In this document: piece after piece, positions 48,981 to 60,610 of the stretch
How positions within the stretch are numbered: position 1 is the stretch's first letter
Layout of the letters: every line of letters begins with the position of its first letter
NCBI GenBank assembly: GCA_013397455.1
Contig: VYZB01000194.1
Location: 1,321,930-1,385,929, forward strand
Direction of reading: 5' to 3'
DNA from: Crotophaga sulcirostris
Lineage: Eukaryota; Chordata; Aves; Cuculiformes; Crotophagidae
DNA length: 64,000 nucleotides
Position numbers and translations under genes: made by a program
Notes under the pieces: model-generated
Seen by the model: the letters and a program-made list of their open reading frames with translations, nothing else
The model's database searches: none
Told to the model about the DNA's origin: nothing

Positions 48981-51900
48981 TGATCAAGTATCTATCATTA
49001 AAATTTCTACATAGACATCCTGTAGAAAATACTAAATATATATGAAATAATATTCTTAAAATAAAATTTAAACCAAATATTCTTGAGTGTGCCTTGCTGG
49101 AAGCCTGTAATGGTTCTAATGTTTCATTGAAACAGACCATCTGTGGAAAGACTGCAACCAACACTGCCCACAGGATAAAATTCTGCAAGAAAAGAAAGGG
49201 TAGAATTAATGACCAGCTGGAGCAGAAGAGTCTGGCAGTCTGAGCTGATAAAATGCACCTGTGTTCAAGGCAACAACCAGTTGTCATCAGAAAAGCACTC
49301 TCATTTTAAATATCTTTTCCAGCCTAAATGTTTCTGTGATATTGCTCTCACTTCTGCTACCACTTTTGGTTACAAAAGTGTAATCTCTACCTGTTTCACC
49401 CTAAGTTGGCTGGTGGTTTTGTCTAAAGATTGCAGAGTGATAAATACTATTTAGATGTGAATTTTGCATTTGTGTACAGTTTATATGAAACTTCTGCTGT
49501 CCTACATCCCTTTTCAACTGCACTGCATGACATATAAGCTTTGCCTAAAGCAGTCGTGTATTTTAGTCAGAGCATCTTCCAACTCACAATTCAGGAAAGG
49601 CAAAGTTAAAATGGTGGCACCATTCATGTATGTAGTTAGAGACTGCATCTTGCTGGATACCAGTTTATCTTAGAAACTTTGCAACTGAAGTCACCCATAC
49701 AATTAAAATACCTGGGATTTCACTCTGGTCTTTTTTCTTGTGAGCTAGTATATAAAAGAATTCAATGTAGTATGTGTAAGTTCACCCATTTTCCTCTCAT
49801 TAGAGAAATAATTATGCAAACCGTAGTTTTCATCATATAACCAAAAATTTAAAAGTATATCGACATATACTACTAATCTTTTTTTTTTTTTTTTCCCTGG
49901 AAATAAAGTTATTTGGTTTTCATTTATAACAGAATCAACTTTCAGAACAATGAATTAAAGATAACTTCTACCAGGTAGTTTTGTACAAATACTATTATAC
50001 TTTGCAGCTTTGGAGTTTTATAAAACCAATTCTGTGCCTGTTATTTTTGGCCTGTTCTGCTTTCATAACAAAAACCTTACAGATACAAAGTAAATTACAT
50101 GATGTCAATCCAAATTAGCATGTCTGTTTAACAGATAATGCCACATTTTTCTTGTCTGTTGTGGCTTAACAGCAACAGCAGTGACCCTTGGAAAACAAAA
50201 ATCTTTTCTTGAGGGCATACAATAAATTCAGAATTGCAGTTCAGCAGGGCAGACTGGTTGTGCGTAATAATCTCAAATCCAGAACAAAAAGCCATATGCT
50301 TAGACTAAGTGAATCCCTTGAGGAAATGCAGGTCTACTATACCCTTGCTGATTGTGTTGAAGTGATAATGACTAGCTCTATCTAATCCACTGGCTTGAGT
50401 GTAGGAAAGATGGTGTTAGTGAAGGACGACACAGGAGTTGGGGGAGAAGCTATAGTAAAAAATGAATTTTTAAGCATTGTTCTATAATTACGCATTAAGA
50501 TCATCTGTCATAATAATTAGCATTCTGAAAAACCTGTTGCTTGAATTCTTTGTTATTATCATAGCTTCTTCCTAGTTCTTCATTCATATTAAATATGCAA
50601 CTACTTTTCTAGTCTGTCTCTTACGTTTGCTGGTAGTGCTAAGCATTACATACAGAGGATGAAGGGTAAAGAATGGGTGAGAGCAAAATACATCATGTTT
50701 TTCTCATTAAAATGCTAACTGATTGTAGTTAAATATGTGTAGAAACACTCCTCTTCCCCCAATTAAAAGTCTTCAGTATGCAGAATGAGAACCCGGTCTT
50801 GACTTCAATTAAGGAAGACCATAATTATCTACTGGTACCTTGATATCCGAGTATTTCCTGTCTTTCATATAACTGCAGATATTCAAGGAAGGGCTGGCTT
50901 AGACACTGAATTTTTTAAACAGTGCTGATAACAGTTATACATGTGTGAAGTTCTATCCTGATTGCTAATAGTCCTGAAGTCAGCCATCGTTAAGGTCTAG
51001 ATTGGGAATATTATATTTTTTTGATTCAAGCAGCAGGGAACAGCTGCTGGGTCTTGTGATCAGATCTGCCTGACCTATTTAGAGGAGGCAATTAGTTCAC
51101 AAAATGGAGCTTTCTTTACTGCTTCGAATCTGTTCATGGAACACACTGCTATTGCAAAAGGACTTGTTATTTAGGATGTGAGGTTTTGCTGGTTTTTTTT
51201 TGTATTGGAAAAAATCAATTTACAAATGGATTAAAAAATAATAGCAATAATCAACATACTTGTTACAATATTAACCTTAGGAAATTAACACAAAGTGGAT
51301 ATAAGGATAATATGACCTATAGAATCAACTTTTTAGGGCATATATTTCAACTGGAATACCCTTCTGGATGTATATTTACTATGTCCACTCAATGTTATAC
51401 TATTCACTGAAGACTGCAGTGCAGACATCTTCAGATTGGGACTTGAATAGTAAATCTTGTGGTTCTGGTTGTAGTGATGTTCCATTAGTCATGGAAATGC
51501 CTGTGAATTTACATACTTTTGGTATTGGATCTGTGATTTTTTTTTTAACACATTCATCATATTAGATAGAATTATTCATGAACTCTGTGGTTTTGTTAAC
51601 AGTGGCAAAAGTGCACTGATATTTGTTCACACTTTACCTGTGCTTTCAGTGAGAGGGAAATAGGAAGAAATTCTGGAAAGTTTCTGACCTATTTTAATGT
51701 TTCAGAGAATAGTAGAGATTTGGATATAACAGAAGTTAAAAATGCTTTCTCTGAACTGACTTTGAAAATCAGACTTTCTTACCGTACAACTGTTACTCTG
51801 TGCTTTGCAAAATGTTTCAGGGCACTTTTTGTAGAAGTTACTCAAAATCAGCATTAAAACATCTCTTGCAAATACACGTTATCTCTAAACAAGTTATTCT

Positions 51901-54900
51901 GGTCACACAATAAAAATAGGCAGCAGGAATTTTCTCTTGTTGCTCGGAATCCTAAGAAATTTTTCAAGCACTATGCATCAGCCATAGCAATGCAAGTTAT
52001 TAGGCATATGTTTAGTTCATACTAACAGTTGCCATTCCTATACATCTCTTTGTAGTAGTTATTAATATTTGTATTTAATTTTCCCTTTGCTTGGTGCACA
52101 CACCTTATTTGCAAGAAGGGAGGTTTTACCTCAGACACAGATGTAAAGTCATCTGTTTATTGTTGGGTTTTTTTACTCTCCAAAGGGAAAGTAAGAGATA
52201 GTTGATGAGTGACAATACTTTTAGGATGCAGATTCTGACCCACTCCCCTCTAGTATTTTAGAATGGAAAGTCATCTTGGTTTTCTAGTAATCAAAGGGTG
52301 TCTTGGAAATATTTAAGGAGGAAGAACTGCTCTTTTTTTTCAACCTGCTGCAGCCATATTTCCTACTGTATCTTTCACTGAACATTTGCTAGCATACTGA
52401 GTAGTGAAAGAAATATATTACATAGCTATTTTTGTTAATCTAGTCAGTGAGATTATGTTGAAAGAAAGTATTATCTCCAGACTCCAGTGCTTGTACTTCT
52501 ACTGTTCTTTCACGTTTCTTAAATAAAAACCCCACGACTTTACATCAGGAATCACACAGCTAGAAACACTACCTCTTTTGAAGTTATCACCTGCAGAACA
52601 GCAAAATCCATCAAAATTCATAAATCTCTAATTCACTTTATTCCTCAGATTAATACTTTTTTTTTGCATGTATGAAACACTGATTCTTTTAATGGTATGT
52701 GATAATGCTTGAAATCCCAGCCATATCCATGATTTCTCTGCTGCGTAACCAATGAAAGTTTTTCTTGTTGCCACATGGTTTCCACTTTATATTTCAGCAA
52801 TCTAAACTCTGTGAGACTTAATATGTTAGCAGGCCAGTAACACGACCGGTCAAGGGCCTGAACACATTCCACTATGACAGGTACTCAGATTGTTCACTCT
52901 GTTGCAACTGGCCCCAGTGAACTGAGGTGAAACATCTTCGACAATGTGAAATGCAATAATATCCTTGTTACTCCCAGCACTTTACCATGCAAGGATGAGC
53001 AGCAAAAAATGAGAGTTCAGGAATGACACTGTATCAAAATTTATGAACCATTATGATAATCCCTACTGAAGCAGCCTACCAGGCTACACATCCTACAGAA
53101 GCATGCACCTTCCTCTCCAGTATTTTCTAACTTGAGGTTTGGAATTTGCATGTTTTTTGGTTTTTTTTAAAGTAAACCTTAATACATTAACATGTTGGTT
53201 TGCTTTTTCTCTAACTCAGTGTGCCAACTGCATTTTTGTTTTCCAGTGTAATTATTTTGGCACAAAGGTGACTACAGATAAGATAATTTGTATAACTATA
53301 AACTTCTTATATTGTGTACTGTACAGTAGTCAGTACCAAAAAATTCCAATTCTATCATCAAAACTATGAGTAACCAAAAAATTTGTAAAAAAAGTTTTAA
53401 AAGGACACGTACCCTGAAGAACATCTCTTTTTTGATGATATTGTCAAGAGATATAGAATCATAACTTAGAAAATAATTAATATAACACTTTACACTTATA
53501 AAAACTTGCAATGGAAAGTCAGAAGAAATGGAAAGCAAAGAAAAATATACCTGGGGTCAAAAGGTGTTGTTTTGTCTGACTAACATCCACCACCCGACAG
53601 CAGCAAAAATTGATACAAAAAAAGAAGTATCCAGGTTTTTTTCTGCACAGCCTTTGCCAAGGAAAACTTACAACTGGAAGTACGTCCCAGACTTCTAGGC
53701 ATGTGCAGGCATAGCATTAGAGACTATTATTATATTTATAGACAGTCCAAGAAAAGTATTTGGGAAAGATTGCTACAAGAATACCAAATGTATAGAAATA
53801 CATGCCTCCACTGGAAAACTTGTATGGGTAATTTGTAATTAGGGTTCAAACCACTCTTTTAAAAATGATACTTTTTTCTTGCTTTTATGTTAAGTAAGCA
53901 TGCAATAACACCTCTTACACAAACCAGTATCCACAATTCCAATTCATAGGATTCAACATGTTTCTGTAATGAGTTTGTCTTGTAGAAGTGGGATTAAAGA
54001 CTGTGCCCTTCTTCTGTCTTGTCATCCTCACATTAATTGCCCTGTCATTAAGACTGCACACTCTTACGTTGCTCAATTTTCCACATAAAGTAATAATCGT
54101 GTTTTACTTTTCTATCGTTCTCTAACACCTGCCAACTGATTTTGGGCCACCCTAAACCCTACTTATCTAAACTGGGATGTATAAAACAAGTCTTCCCTAT
54201 TCATATCATTTGTCCCTGTGTCCCTGCAAATCTAGCTTCAGGTAGAGTGGATGAAACTCCCCATTTGCTTCTGCTTTTCCTACAATTAAAGACCTGAATT
54301 TGTATTTCCAATATTCAACAAAAACTTTTGCATCTACCCATGAGAAAACTGAAGGCTATTTTTATACTATTCTTTTTACATTACAATAATTCTAAAATTG
54401 CTGGTTTTCCGCCCTGTCCTGAGTGTGAGATTTGGGTAAAGTGGTGACTTCTGAATGAAACCATCAGGCAACAATTTCCATTTGCACTTGTTTCTGGTGG
54501 CCATAAGAAATTAAGTAGTGTCTTTCGTTCATTTCATCTCCAGTTCTTTTTGGTTTCCTACAATGTAATGGGCTTTTTTGTAACTGATTTTGAGTGTCTG
54601 ATAGCAGTAATGTTTATTCATAATGTTTTCATTCTGTTATGTTACACTTTATTTGGTCCAGACTGTTATAAAACCTGAAAATGCATCTAAACCTTAAATT
54701 TTGTTCAACTGTGAATGTTAGCATTGATTATCCTACTCAGAACAGCTTTCATTTATTTAGTTTCACTTTCTTCCAGATTGATTTTTAAATAGCTATCAGT
54801 GTTTCAGAGATCTATTATTTACAAGGTGCTTCTAGCAGTGCAGGCCACTACTTCGTTTAGCGCCACACTAGCTATTTCTTTTTCCCTTTTTATTCTTTTT

Positions 54901-56004
54901 TGTTTTGAAGTCTTTCCTTTCTCAAATACATTCTTTTTTTTTTTCCTATCTTTCTGGTACCTCATTTTTATCAAATGCTTGGTATTGTTATTTAGTGAAA
55001 GAACTTTCACCGTAGTGCCTGTTTAGAAAACTTATGAGTTTATTATCATGTATTATCAATAAATTATCATTTATTATCACTGCATTCAAACGCGTTACAG
55101 AAATAGTCTTGATTTCGTGTTTGCTATGATCTTGTCATTCTGTATTGCAGGTTTTGCTTCCAATAACAGCAAGTTCTAGTTTTGTGCCTAGCAAAATATC
55201 ACTCATGGAAGTAAATCATACAGTTGGGAAAAAAAATGACAATGACATCTGAATGTAATGAATAAAAATACACAAACCAAACTGATTAAGATCAAGAAAA
55301 GACTATAGAGTTCTTATGATGGAAAGTAAGCACTGAAACACTAGGGCTTCCTAAGCTGAAGTTTATTTTCTTGAAAAGACATTTTAACAACGGGTTTTCT
55401 GTATTTAGTGTTTTCATTTCTAAAACTCCTTGAAAAAAAATGCTGCCCAATTTTCATATTTTTTATTTCAGTTTTGTTCCTATTTTTTTATCCTGGATTA
55501 ATTGAAATATTTTTAAATAGCTTTTCAGTGTTCGTGAATACAAAACATTAAAGACTAGAGACCATAGTGGTCATTTAGCTACTCTGTGTCCCTTCTGGTA
55601 GAGTAAGACAGTCAAAAAAATTTTCAGATATGCGTATTCTAGGTCTTTATATTGTCATATGAATGCTTAAGAGATACAGAATTGATAGATTCATAGATTT
55701 GCAGTGTAGTGATGAAAGGGGTAACAGCTAACAGAGTGAAAAGCGCCCACAGGCCAGCTGAAAAGATTGTATCATAAAAATAAAATCTAAAATACTAAAA
55801 TGAAGGTTGTCTTCTCTTAGGTCAACATTAATATAATAGGTAAAAAGCTCCCTGATCAAGCAGAATGTGGATCTCCTGGTGTTTTACGCTGCCTTTTGCT
55901 ATGCTGTATCAAAGTTAGTTTGTGAGCTGATCTTCCTGTGTTTCAGAAAGACTGTTAGATACATATCTGGTACAGGAAAGAGCAGGAGCATCTGTTGGTA
56001 CAAC
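48981..56004. other. 7 kb AT-rich DNA without recognised gene
   Basis: No transposon or known exon. An acceptor-like minus-strand signal (TACCCTTTCTTTTCTTGCAG, about 49180-49205) is followed by an open stretch, but no donor consensus follows it. T16 at 49879-49894. Confidence 0.5.
49879..49894 (+). repeat. Poly-T run (16)
   Basis: Uninterrupted T16 followed by CCC. No adjoining retroposon body was found. Confidence 0.85.
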
Positions 56005-56238
56005 TCATCAGTTTGTGAAGGTATTTTAGGAGGAGTCAGTCATCCCAGCTCTGTCTGCTCCCGATGTACTGCAACCCCAAGCATGGTCACTGGTGGGGAG
56101 AGGAACAGAAAAGGCCTTGATGTGTGTGAGCACTGCTCAGCAATAGCTAAGCATCTCTATATTATCAACTGTTTTAAGCACAAATTGGGAACATAGACCC
56201 ATACTAGCTACTATGAAGAAAATTATCTCTGTTCCAGA
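56005..56238 (-). mobile_element. ERVL-like LTR fragment
   Basis: The reverse complement reads GATAATTTTCTTCATAGTAGC, then TGTGCTTAAAACAGTTGATAATATAG, GCTGAGCAGTGCTCACACA and AAGGCCTTTTCTGTTCC. It matches, in order, the first half of the LTR at 11479. The 3' half is missing. The left limit is approximate. Confidence 0.75.
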
Positions 56239-56244
56239 AAAAAC

Positions 56245-56400
56245 GAGCCCATAATCTTATCACCCACTTCAGCGTCATCAAGAAACTTGTTAATGGTACT
56301 TTCAAGTCCATCATAAGAGATCATTTATGAAGTTGTTGAACAGTTAGGGGCCCAATATAGATCCCTGGGAATTATTACATTTCAAAATGTGCCAGCCTCA
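56245..56400 (-). mobile_element. CR1 RT fragment, minus strand
   Basis: On the minus strand the order CCCAGGGATCTATATTGGG, then GAAAGTACCATTAACAAG, then TTTCTTGATGACGC corresponds to the CR1 RT stretch from the PQGS block to the catalytic box. It is decoded as KFLDDA, so both aspartates survive but the flanks are changed. It begins a few bases after the LTR fragment. Confidence 0.6.
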
Positions 56401-56940
56401 ATAAAAGCCATTGATCACCATCCTAGGAGTTTTCTATCTCTTTCAGCCCAAATTATAAATAATGTATTTCTGATAACTCACATAGTTTAAAAGTACCATA
56501 GTAATCATGATTATCATAGTAATCATGATTAACTGTAAATTAATGGCTTATAGTCACCAGTATCAGTGGTAATCCAATAAGTATGACTGTAAATCTGAGT
56601 CTTTATAAAGCTTTTTTTGCAGTTAATAAGTCCCTTATAACACAGACTTAATAAATTTTCAGTTCTGATGAAGGCGTACTGATACCTCTTATATGAAAGG
56701 GATTTTCTGTGCTGAATTAGAGGTCTAGAAAATTTTATAAAAGATACTGCATAAAAATATAAAATTAAAATCTTAGTTGTTATCCCAGTTAAGGAACATG
56801 CTACTTTAGGGTGGCAAGAAGAGGAAGAAGGAAGGCTGAAAGGAGAAAGGCAAAGGACATGGAGTCTACATGCAGAAGTTCTGTGAAGTCAGTGAAGTCA
56901 CAAAATCTAATGCTTATATTAAGTAAAAAAGTTTATTTGA
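56401..56940. other. AT-rich DNA without recognised gene
   Basis: Holds an 18-bp tandem pair at 56497-56531 and a purine-rich stretch at 56815-56860; nothing else is recognised. Confidence 0.55.
56497..56531. repeat. 18-bp tandem duplication with palindromic core
   Basis: CATAGTAATCATGATTAT occurs twice, head to tail. Each copy holds the perfect palindrome AATCATGATT. Confidence 0.85.
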
Positions 56941-58438
56941 AGTAATATTTTAAAACTGATGAAGACACTCTCCATAGTATTTGAAAAGCCATGGCAGTCA
57001 GGACAAGTCCCCTCTGACTGGGAGAAGGGCAAAATTGTGCCAAATTTTAAAAAGGCTACAAAGGAGGACACTGGGAAATAACGACCGATGAGCCTCACCC
57101 CTGTGTCTGGGAAGATCATGGAACAGAACCTCCTAGAAGCTATGGTAAAACACGTGGAGGACGGGAGGTGGTTCAAGACAGCCTGCGTGGCTTCTCCAAG
57201 GGCAAGTCCTGTCTGACCAACTTAGTGACTTTCTGTGATGGACCACATCACTGGACATGGGAAAGGCAATTGATCTCATCTATCTGGACTTCTATAAAGC
57301 CTTTGAAACAGTCCCCTACAACCTCCTTCTCTCTGAATTGGAGGGACATGGATATGGATTTAATGGGTGGACTGTTTGGTGGATAAGGAATTAGTTGGAT
57401 GGTCACATCCAGAGAGTAGTGGTCAAAGGCTTAATGTCCGAATGGAGATTCATGACAAGTGGTGTCCCTCAAGGGCCCATACTGGGACCAGTGCTGTTTA
57501 ATATTTTCATTAATGATATAAACAACAGGATTGAGTACACCCTCAGCAAGTTTGCAGATGACACCAAGCTGAGTGGGACAGTGGCCACACCAGAAGGATG
57601 GGATGTCATCCAGAGGGACCTGGACAAGCTGGAGAGGTGGGCCTGTGTGAACCTCATGAGGTTCAACAAGGACAATAGCAAGGTCCTACACCTGGGTTGG
57701 GGCAACCCCCAATGTCAGTACAGGATGGGGAATGCCGTGATAGAGAACAGCCCTGCAGAGAAGGACTTGAGGGTGCTGACTGATGAGAAGCTCAACATGA
57801 GCCGACAATGTGCGCTCACAACCCAGAAGGCCAAGTGTGTCCCAGGCTACATGAGAAGAAGTGTGGTCAACAGGGACAGAGACGGGATTCTCCCCCTCTA
57901 CTCTGCTCTTGTGAGACCCCACCTGGAGTATTGTGTCTAGTTGTGGAATCCCCAACATAAGAAGGACATGGAATTGTTGGAACGGGTCCAGAGGAGGCTG
58001 CAAAGATGATCAAGGAACTGGAGCCCTTCTGGTATGAGGACAGACTGAGAAAGTTGGGCTTGCTGAGCCTGGAGAAGAGAAGGCTCCAGGGGGACCTCGT
58101 AGCAATCTTCCAGTACCTGAAGGGCTCCAGGAAAACTGGAGAGGGAGTTTTGACAAGGAAAAGTAGTGACAAGGGGGAATGGCTTTAAATTGGAAGGGGG
58201 GAGATTTAGATCAAACATTAAGAAAAAAATTCTGCACACTGAGGGTGGTGAGGCCCTGGCACAGGTTGCCCAGGGAAGCTGTGGCTGCCCCCTCCCTGGA
58301 AATGTTCAAGGGGAAGTTGGATGGGGTCTTGAGCAGCCTGGGCCGCTGGGAGGTTTCCCTGCCCATGGCAGGGGGGTTGGAAATGCATGATCCCTTGAAG
58401 GTCCCTTCCAAACCGTTCTATGATTCTATGCCTCTATG
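56941..58438 (+). mobile_element. CR1 LINE, best-preserved copy (RT to 3' end)
   Basis: Covers ORF2 from the RT N-terminus (SIVFEKPWQSGQVPSDWEKG near 56962) to the 3' tail. The 181-codon frame 57395-57940 carries GVPQGPILGPVLFN (57461-57502) and the catalytic FADDTKLSG (FADD at 57551-57562), so this RT core is intact in motif. Frameshifts separate it from the upstream segment (57168-57386), and a TAG at 57938-57940 ends it within [13 protein letters not shown]. The C-terminus continues in other frames (58006-58188 and 58179-58439). The tail is TTCTATGATTCTATGCCTCTATGA. Endonuclease and ORF1 are absent, so it cannot be autonomous. Confidence 0.92.
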
Positions 58439-58640
58439 AACTTGCATTTTTTGGATGCTAAAATTTCTAAAACCTAAGAAAATAAAGGTCAAATAAATAA
58501 GATTTTAAAAGAATGTACCCAAAAAAAAACCAATGCACATATTTTACAGTGCGTACCTAACAACACACACGGTAGTCTTGAAAGTCTGCATTCAAAAGCA
58601 TGGATAAGATCAGAAAATACTATTAGAGAATATTACTTAC
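58439..58640. other. AT-rich DNA between CR1 and candidate exon
   Basis: Nothing recognised. If the exon at 58641 is real, this is the start of its downstream intron on the minus strand. Confidence 0.5.
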
Positions 58641-58678
58641 AGTAGGTCTGCTGATAATCTGGTAAACATTCGTTATAC
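58641..58678 (-). other. Candidate 38-bp coding micro-exon
   Basis: On the minus strand a strong acceptor (ATTTTTCCTTCTTTTTTTCAG) precedes 38 bases that are followed by a near-ideal donor (GTAAGTAATA). Read with one base completing an incoming codon, it encodes YNECLPDYQQTY with no stop; another frame (ITNVYQIISRPT) is open too. The first of these frames fits the phase left by the candidate exon at 62621-62788, giving a CG|G arginine codon at the join. I do not recognise the protein. It lies between a CR1 and an LTR and belongs to neither. Confidence 0.4.
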
Positions 58679-59073
58679 CTGAAAAAAAGAAGGAAAAATG
58701 CATTATGTATAGCTGCAGAGAAAAGATTGGCCCAATGTGAGCATTTTTATTTGCAAACCTTAAACAATGTCGCTGTTACAATTGGCAGGACTTCTTGAAA
58801 CCATACTAGATCAATGAATCTTCAGTCACAGACAACTTCAGTTCTCTGACCACTAGAGTCCATGTCTCTTCACATCCTCCCCAGCTTGATGTAGGCGTTC
58901 AGATACCTCACTGCTCTAGTTTTTCATTTGGGGATTCCATGCCAAGAAGATTAAAAGACAGCCACAGAAACCAGCATAAAACAAGCATAAATTTACTGTT
59001 CTAACATTGACAATATCTATAATACCTTTCTCCTACTTTTGCATTCTTTGCATTTGTTCTATTTTGAGCTGAA
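58679..59073. other. No recognised feature; possible LTR upstream edge
   Basis: The start of the LTR annotated at 59074 could extend up to about 50 bp into this stretch. A TACCT at 59023-59027 matches the five bases after the LTR (59796-59800), but the base pair following it is TT, not TG. Confidence 0.4.
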
Positions 59074-59795
59074 GCAGAATTGATTTTCCAAATTTTCAAC
59101 TAAGCCTTGTTTAAGTAATTTCATTTTCTGAAAGTTAACTTCATGTTTTCAGATGCTGTCTTTCTCTAGAAGTCATAACACTTAAAATTTATGATTATCA
59201 CCAAAGTAACTGAGCCTTTGTATGCAGAAAGGCAATTGCTTACATTTATCCCTATGGAAAGGAAGGTCATCCTCAAGTTGGTGAAATGCCTTAAATTAAA
59301 GGGGCAAAATAGGGTCGCACCTGCGTGGAAGAATGGACAAGACAGGTGGCCCAAACTGACCAACAGAGTATCCATCCCATACACATCATACTTGTTATAG
59401 AACTGAGGGATCACGAGGATCAGTCCCTCTTCTTTGATGGTTGACTCCTAATAAAGACCTCATATGCCTTTTTTTCCCCTAATCTTGAATCTGTGTGTTC
59501 CTAAACTCAGTTCCTGAGTTCAACTCCCATCTACCACTGAGTCTAGCCCAAGATTTTTCCCCACGTCTGCATTGTGGGGATGATTTAATATATTTGTATA
59601 TATTATTTTATTATTTTTATTAATAGTATTAATGTTATTATTGTTTCATTACAGCTGGTTTATTTTTAGTTTCCAACATGCAAGTCTTTTTCTATCATTT
59701 CCTTTTCCCCTTTCCCTGGGCAGGGGTGAGGAATTGGGTTCAAAACTGCTTGCATTTAGCTGCAAAACCAGTTGGACTGGGGCTAAACTGAAACA
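59074..59795 (+). mobile_element. ERVL-like LTR
   Basis: Aligns with the LTR at 1-725 in the same orientation. It has a TATAGAA in place of the TATAAAA box near 59395, an AATAAA at 59450-59455, an AT-rich section at 59585-59650, and an ending GGGCTAAACTGAAACA. No gag or pol follows, so it is probably a solo LTR. The 5' boundary is set only by where the alignment with the window's first base begins. Confidence 0.7.
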
Positions 59796-60374
59796 TACCT
59801 ATAGTAAGGGGTCACTATCAAACAGCATTCTGATCCCACCGAATTAACCATGGAAAATTTTGCCACCGAATTCCAAAATCATTTAAATTATTTCATTTTA
59901 GAGGACTTTCAGCAGTATCTTATTGAATATCAATTCATTTTATAATGTGATCATGTATTTGCAGAATGTATCTGTATGTAAAGAGCACACTTACTATTTT
60001 TGCATACAGAAAAGTATTTGAGTTTGTTGGAGGACTTGAGTGAATGCAAATAATTATATATGAGACTTTATTGTAATGATCCCTTAGCCTCTACTATGCT
60101 TAAATGGAAGCAATCTTTATGAATATACTGTGATGAGCTTTAGAAATTCTGCTGCATTTGAAATGCATTAAGCTTATTCGCCACTTGCTTGCTTACATGA
60201 CAAATAACCTGCAATTACTGAGTTTTAAAATAAATCAGCCTAGTATGTTCTTTTTGCAATGTATTTCAATATTAGCATATTTTTTATGTCATTTATCTGC
60301 TTTCCCAATACATTAACTTTTATAAAGCTCTACAACCAATAAATACTTATCAGTAAAACCCTGATGCTTTTTTT
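59796..60374. other. AT-rich DNA without recognised gene
   Basis: Nothing recognised beyond a short CCACCGAATT duplication near 59837 and 59862. Confidence 0.5.
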
Positions 60375-60610
60375 CATAGAATCATAAAAGTGCTGCTTGG
60401 AAGGAAGTTCTGGAAATCAAATTGTCCCACTTCCAGCTTGAAACAAGGCTACTGCCAAGGTTTGAGTAGATAATTTATGGCTTTTTACAGCTGAATCTAG
60501 ATAAATCTCAAAGACAGACGTTCCATGGCCTTTTTTGAAAACATATTCTAGTGTTGCACTGTCCTTGTATTCATAAGGTATATTCTGACTTAAGGTTCTT
60601 TGAGGGTGTT
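60375..60610 (-). mobile_element. CR1 LINE 3' tail, old
   Basis: Starts with CATAGAATCATAAAAGTGCT, the reverse complement of a CR1 octamer tail, then GGAAGGAAGTTCTGGAAATCA and TTGTCCCACTTCCAGC, in the expected order. Divergence is high, suggesting an old copy. Confidence 0.7.

Noticed and set aside
48949..49287. 112-codon minus-strand frame after a strong acceptor-like TTTCTTTTCTTGCAG
   Set aside because: The frame runs into CR1-derived sequence at its end and there is no donor consensus; the downstream part is transposon.
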